Below, in pieces: positions 49,428-50,890 of a stretch of 50,890 nucleotides of DNA. How positions within the stretch are numbered: position 1 is the stretch's first letter; the number at the start of each line of letters is the position of its first letter. The DNA lies in the NCBI GenBank assembly GCA_937916465.1, contig CALFTK010000013.1, positions 1 to 50,890 on the forward strand, given 5' to 3'. The position numbers were made by a program, and so were the translations under genes. Under the pieces are notes generated by a model. It searched no databases, was not told where the DNA came from, and saw nothing but the letters and a program-made list of their open reading frames with translations. Source of the DNA: an uncultured Bacteroidales bacterium (lineage in GTDB: Bacteria > Bacteroidota > Bacteroidia > Bacteroidales > Bacteroidaceae).

Positions 49428-50890
49428 ATGAAACAGAAGACACATCATAATAATCATTATCGTAATTATAATCATAATAATCATCATAGCTGTTCTCACT
49501 GTGTTCTCTTAACAGTGACAGTTCTCATACTCACCCTTCTTTGCAGCTGTAACACAGAAAGCATACAGATACACTATGCCCTTAAGGCAGCAGGCAGTAA
49601 CCGCAGTGAACTAAAGAGCGTACTAAAACACTACCGCACCGTTGACCCCGACCAAGAGAAGCTGGCTGCAGCACGTTACCTTATAGCCAACATGCCTGCA
49701 CACTATTCATACGCCGATACATCCGTTATAAACAGCTACTACCGCACCGCCCTTGATATACTGGGTACAGGTCCAAGTCCCGACTGGCAGCGTGATACAC
49801 TGCGACAGATAAGCGACACCCGGTATGCAGGCATAGGACGTAACGTGGTATCGGATGTAGAGATAATCACCGCGTCATACCTGATACGTAACATAGACCA
49901 TGCTTTTGAAACATGGCGCACCCGCCCATGGACACGTCATATCACCTTTGATGAGTTCAAAGAGAAGATACTTCCATACAAAGTAACCGAACTGCAGAGC
50001 TTTGATGACTGGCGCAGCGATCTGTCTGCATACTATTCAGACAGTTTGAGTAAAGTTCCCTGCCATGATGTACAGGGAAACAGCCTGTATGGTGCCATGG
50101 AGATAGTACGCAGTGAGATACATGCCAAACAGTCCGACATAGGCCTGCGTGTTATATGGGAAGACCGAGGGGCTATTCCACTGCGCAGTGCAGAGACATG
50201 GAAACGCATGACCTTTGGCAGTTGTCTGGAGTATGTGACCATGGGTACTGCCGTCTTTCGCAGCATGGGGATGCCGGCAGTGATAGACAAAGTACCGTCA
50301 TGGGGACGTAACAGCGATGGACACAGCTGGTATGCATTCGTATCGGACAACGGAGTTCTGACACCCACCATGAACTCACTCATAGTAGGTGCGGGAATGG
50401 GGTTCTACCCTTACGAACGTGTTCCTAAGATATGGCGCTCCACATATTCCATGAACAGAGAGGTGGTAAAGTACCGCAACACTGCAAAATATGTTCATCC
50501 CTTTGATATATGCAGAAAGGATGTGACAGAGCTCTATTACCGTACTTCAGATATTAAGATAGATGTACTTAATGATGTTAAGATAAAAGACCGCTATGTA
50601 TATATAGCCATGGCATCATTCACCCCTAACGGTCCGCAGTGGAACATACTGGATTTTGGACGTATGAAATGGGGAAAGGCATGTTTTAAGAAGATGGGAC
50701 GTAATATGCTGTATATGGCATTGGGGTATGACGGTGCCGGGCTTGTGCCAATAAGCCGTCCCTTCCTGCTACATAAAGACGGCAGGGTAGAGTATGTGGA
50801 TATAGCAGAGAACATAGAAACAGTAAGCATGGAACTACGCCGTAAGTACTATGAATCTTACAATGTGGTGGATATGAGAAGACGTATTCT
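49428..50890 (+). CDS. transglutaminase-like lipoprotein, catalytic form (cut by the window end)
   Basis: Starts 4 bases after the stop of the previous gene and stays open to the end of the window (487 complete codons). The first ~25 residues are unusual: a run of His and Asn (HHNNHYRNYNHNNHH) precedes the hydrophobic segment and the lipobox CSC (Cys41). The body matches the preceding gene along its length (SNRSEL, AARYLIANMPAHYSY, ITFDEF). Here the core has FGSCLEYV with Cys266 and DGHSWYAFV with His299, the expected catalytic Cys and His of transglutaminase-like enzymes. A third residue (Asp) is not obvious. The true C terminus is outside the window. Confidence 0.75.
   Translation, partial: MKQKTHHNNHYRNYNHNNHHSCSHCVLLTVTVLILTLLCSCNTESIQIHYALKAAGSNRSELKSVLKHYRTVDPDQEKLAAARYLIANMPAHYSYADTSVINSYYRTALDILGTGPSPDWQRDTLRQISDTRYAGIGRNVVSDVEIITASYLIRNIDHAFETWRTRPWTRHITFDEFKEKILPYKVTELQSFDDWRSDLSAYYSDSLSKVPCHDVQGNSLYGAMEIVRSEIHAKQSDIGLRVIWEDRGAIPLRSAETWKRMTFGSCLEYVTMGTAVFRSMGMPAVIDKVPSWGRNSDGHSWYAFVSDNGVLTPTMNSLIVGAGMGFYPYERVPKIWRSTYSMNREVVKYRNTAKYVHPFDICRKDVTELYYRTSDIKIDVLNDVKIKDRYVYIAMASFTPNGPQWNILDFGRMKWGKACFKKMGRNMLYMALGYDGAGLVPISRPFLLHKDGRVEYVDIAENIETVSMELRRKYYESYNVVDMRRRI

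Overview
The window looks like a chromosomal segment of a Bacteroidales bacterium, probably a gut member of the Bacteroidaceae/Prevotellaceae group. Three things point there: many genes start just downstream of the Bacteroidetes-type -7 box TAnnTTTG (or TAnnTTCG); Shine-Dalgarno signals are generally weak; and the gene content is typical of the order (DUF3098, DUF2723, DUF3244, an NVEAL-like protein, a 6-bladed propeller lipoprotein, and the order ftsX-DUF3098-uppP-truB-queA-folK). Genus cannot be fixed by eye. No rRNA, tRNA, CRISPR array, transposase, integrase or phage gene was seen.

Layout. 1-10 kb: metG-ispD, a convergent yfhO-type membrane gene, a glycosyltransferase, rnr (minus strand) and an NAD-dependent epimerase. 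9.9-12.3 kb: a structured non-coding stretch ending in a terminator, then an ABC ATPase/permease/GntR operon with a likely operator dyad. 12.3-15.3 kb (minus): an acetyl-CoA hydrolase/transferase and miaB. 15.4-20.7 kb: a methyltransferase, then cell envelope and tRNA modification genes (ftsX, DUF3098, uppP, truB, queA, folK) and a 40-residue small protein. 20.7-28.6 kb: a surface glycan block (CgeB-like glycosyltransferase, flippase, FrhB-type iron-sulfur protein, pyruvyl transferase, Stealth phosphotransferase) with an M49 peptidase lipoprotein inside it. 28.6-30.1 kb: metK behind a SAM-II-type riboswitch with an enlarged loop, followed by a leader terminator. 30.3-43 kb: a small secreted protein, acyl-CoA synthetase, lytic transglycosylase, an RNA methyltransferase-purD-DUF2723-polysaccharide deacetylase operon, and a minus-strand pair of radical SAM protein and PBP4-type dacB.

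43-50.9 kb is the accessory part and the most interesting one. It holds a TPR/transmembrane/coiled-coil protein with a DNA-binding-like C terminus, a DUF3244 secreted protein, a DUF1573 lipoprotein, and a very AT-rich cassette of an NVEAL-like Cys-containing peptide, a 6-bladed propeller lipoprotein and a membrane-anchored Cys-motif protein. Two tandem transglutaminase-like lipoproteins follow. The first has lost the catalytic Cys and His; the second keeps both, carries a His/Asn-rich N terminus and runs off the window end. These genes are all envelope-directed and share one strand, which suggests a surface or periplasmic sensing/modification system of unknown function.

The housekeeping functions are secure from motifs. 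The substrates of the glycan genes and the role of the 43-50.9 kb set are inference.
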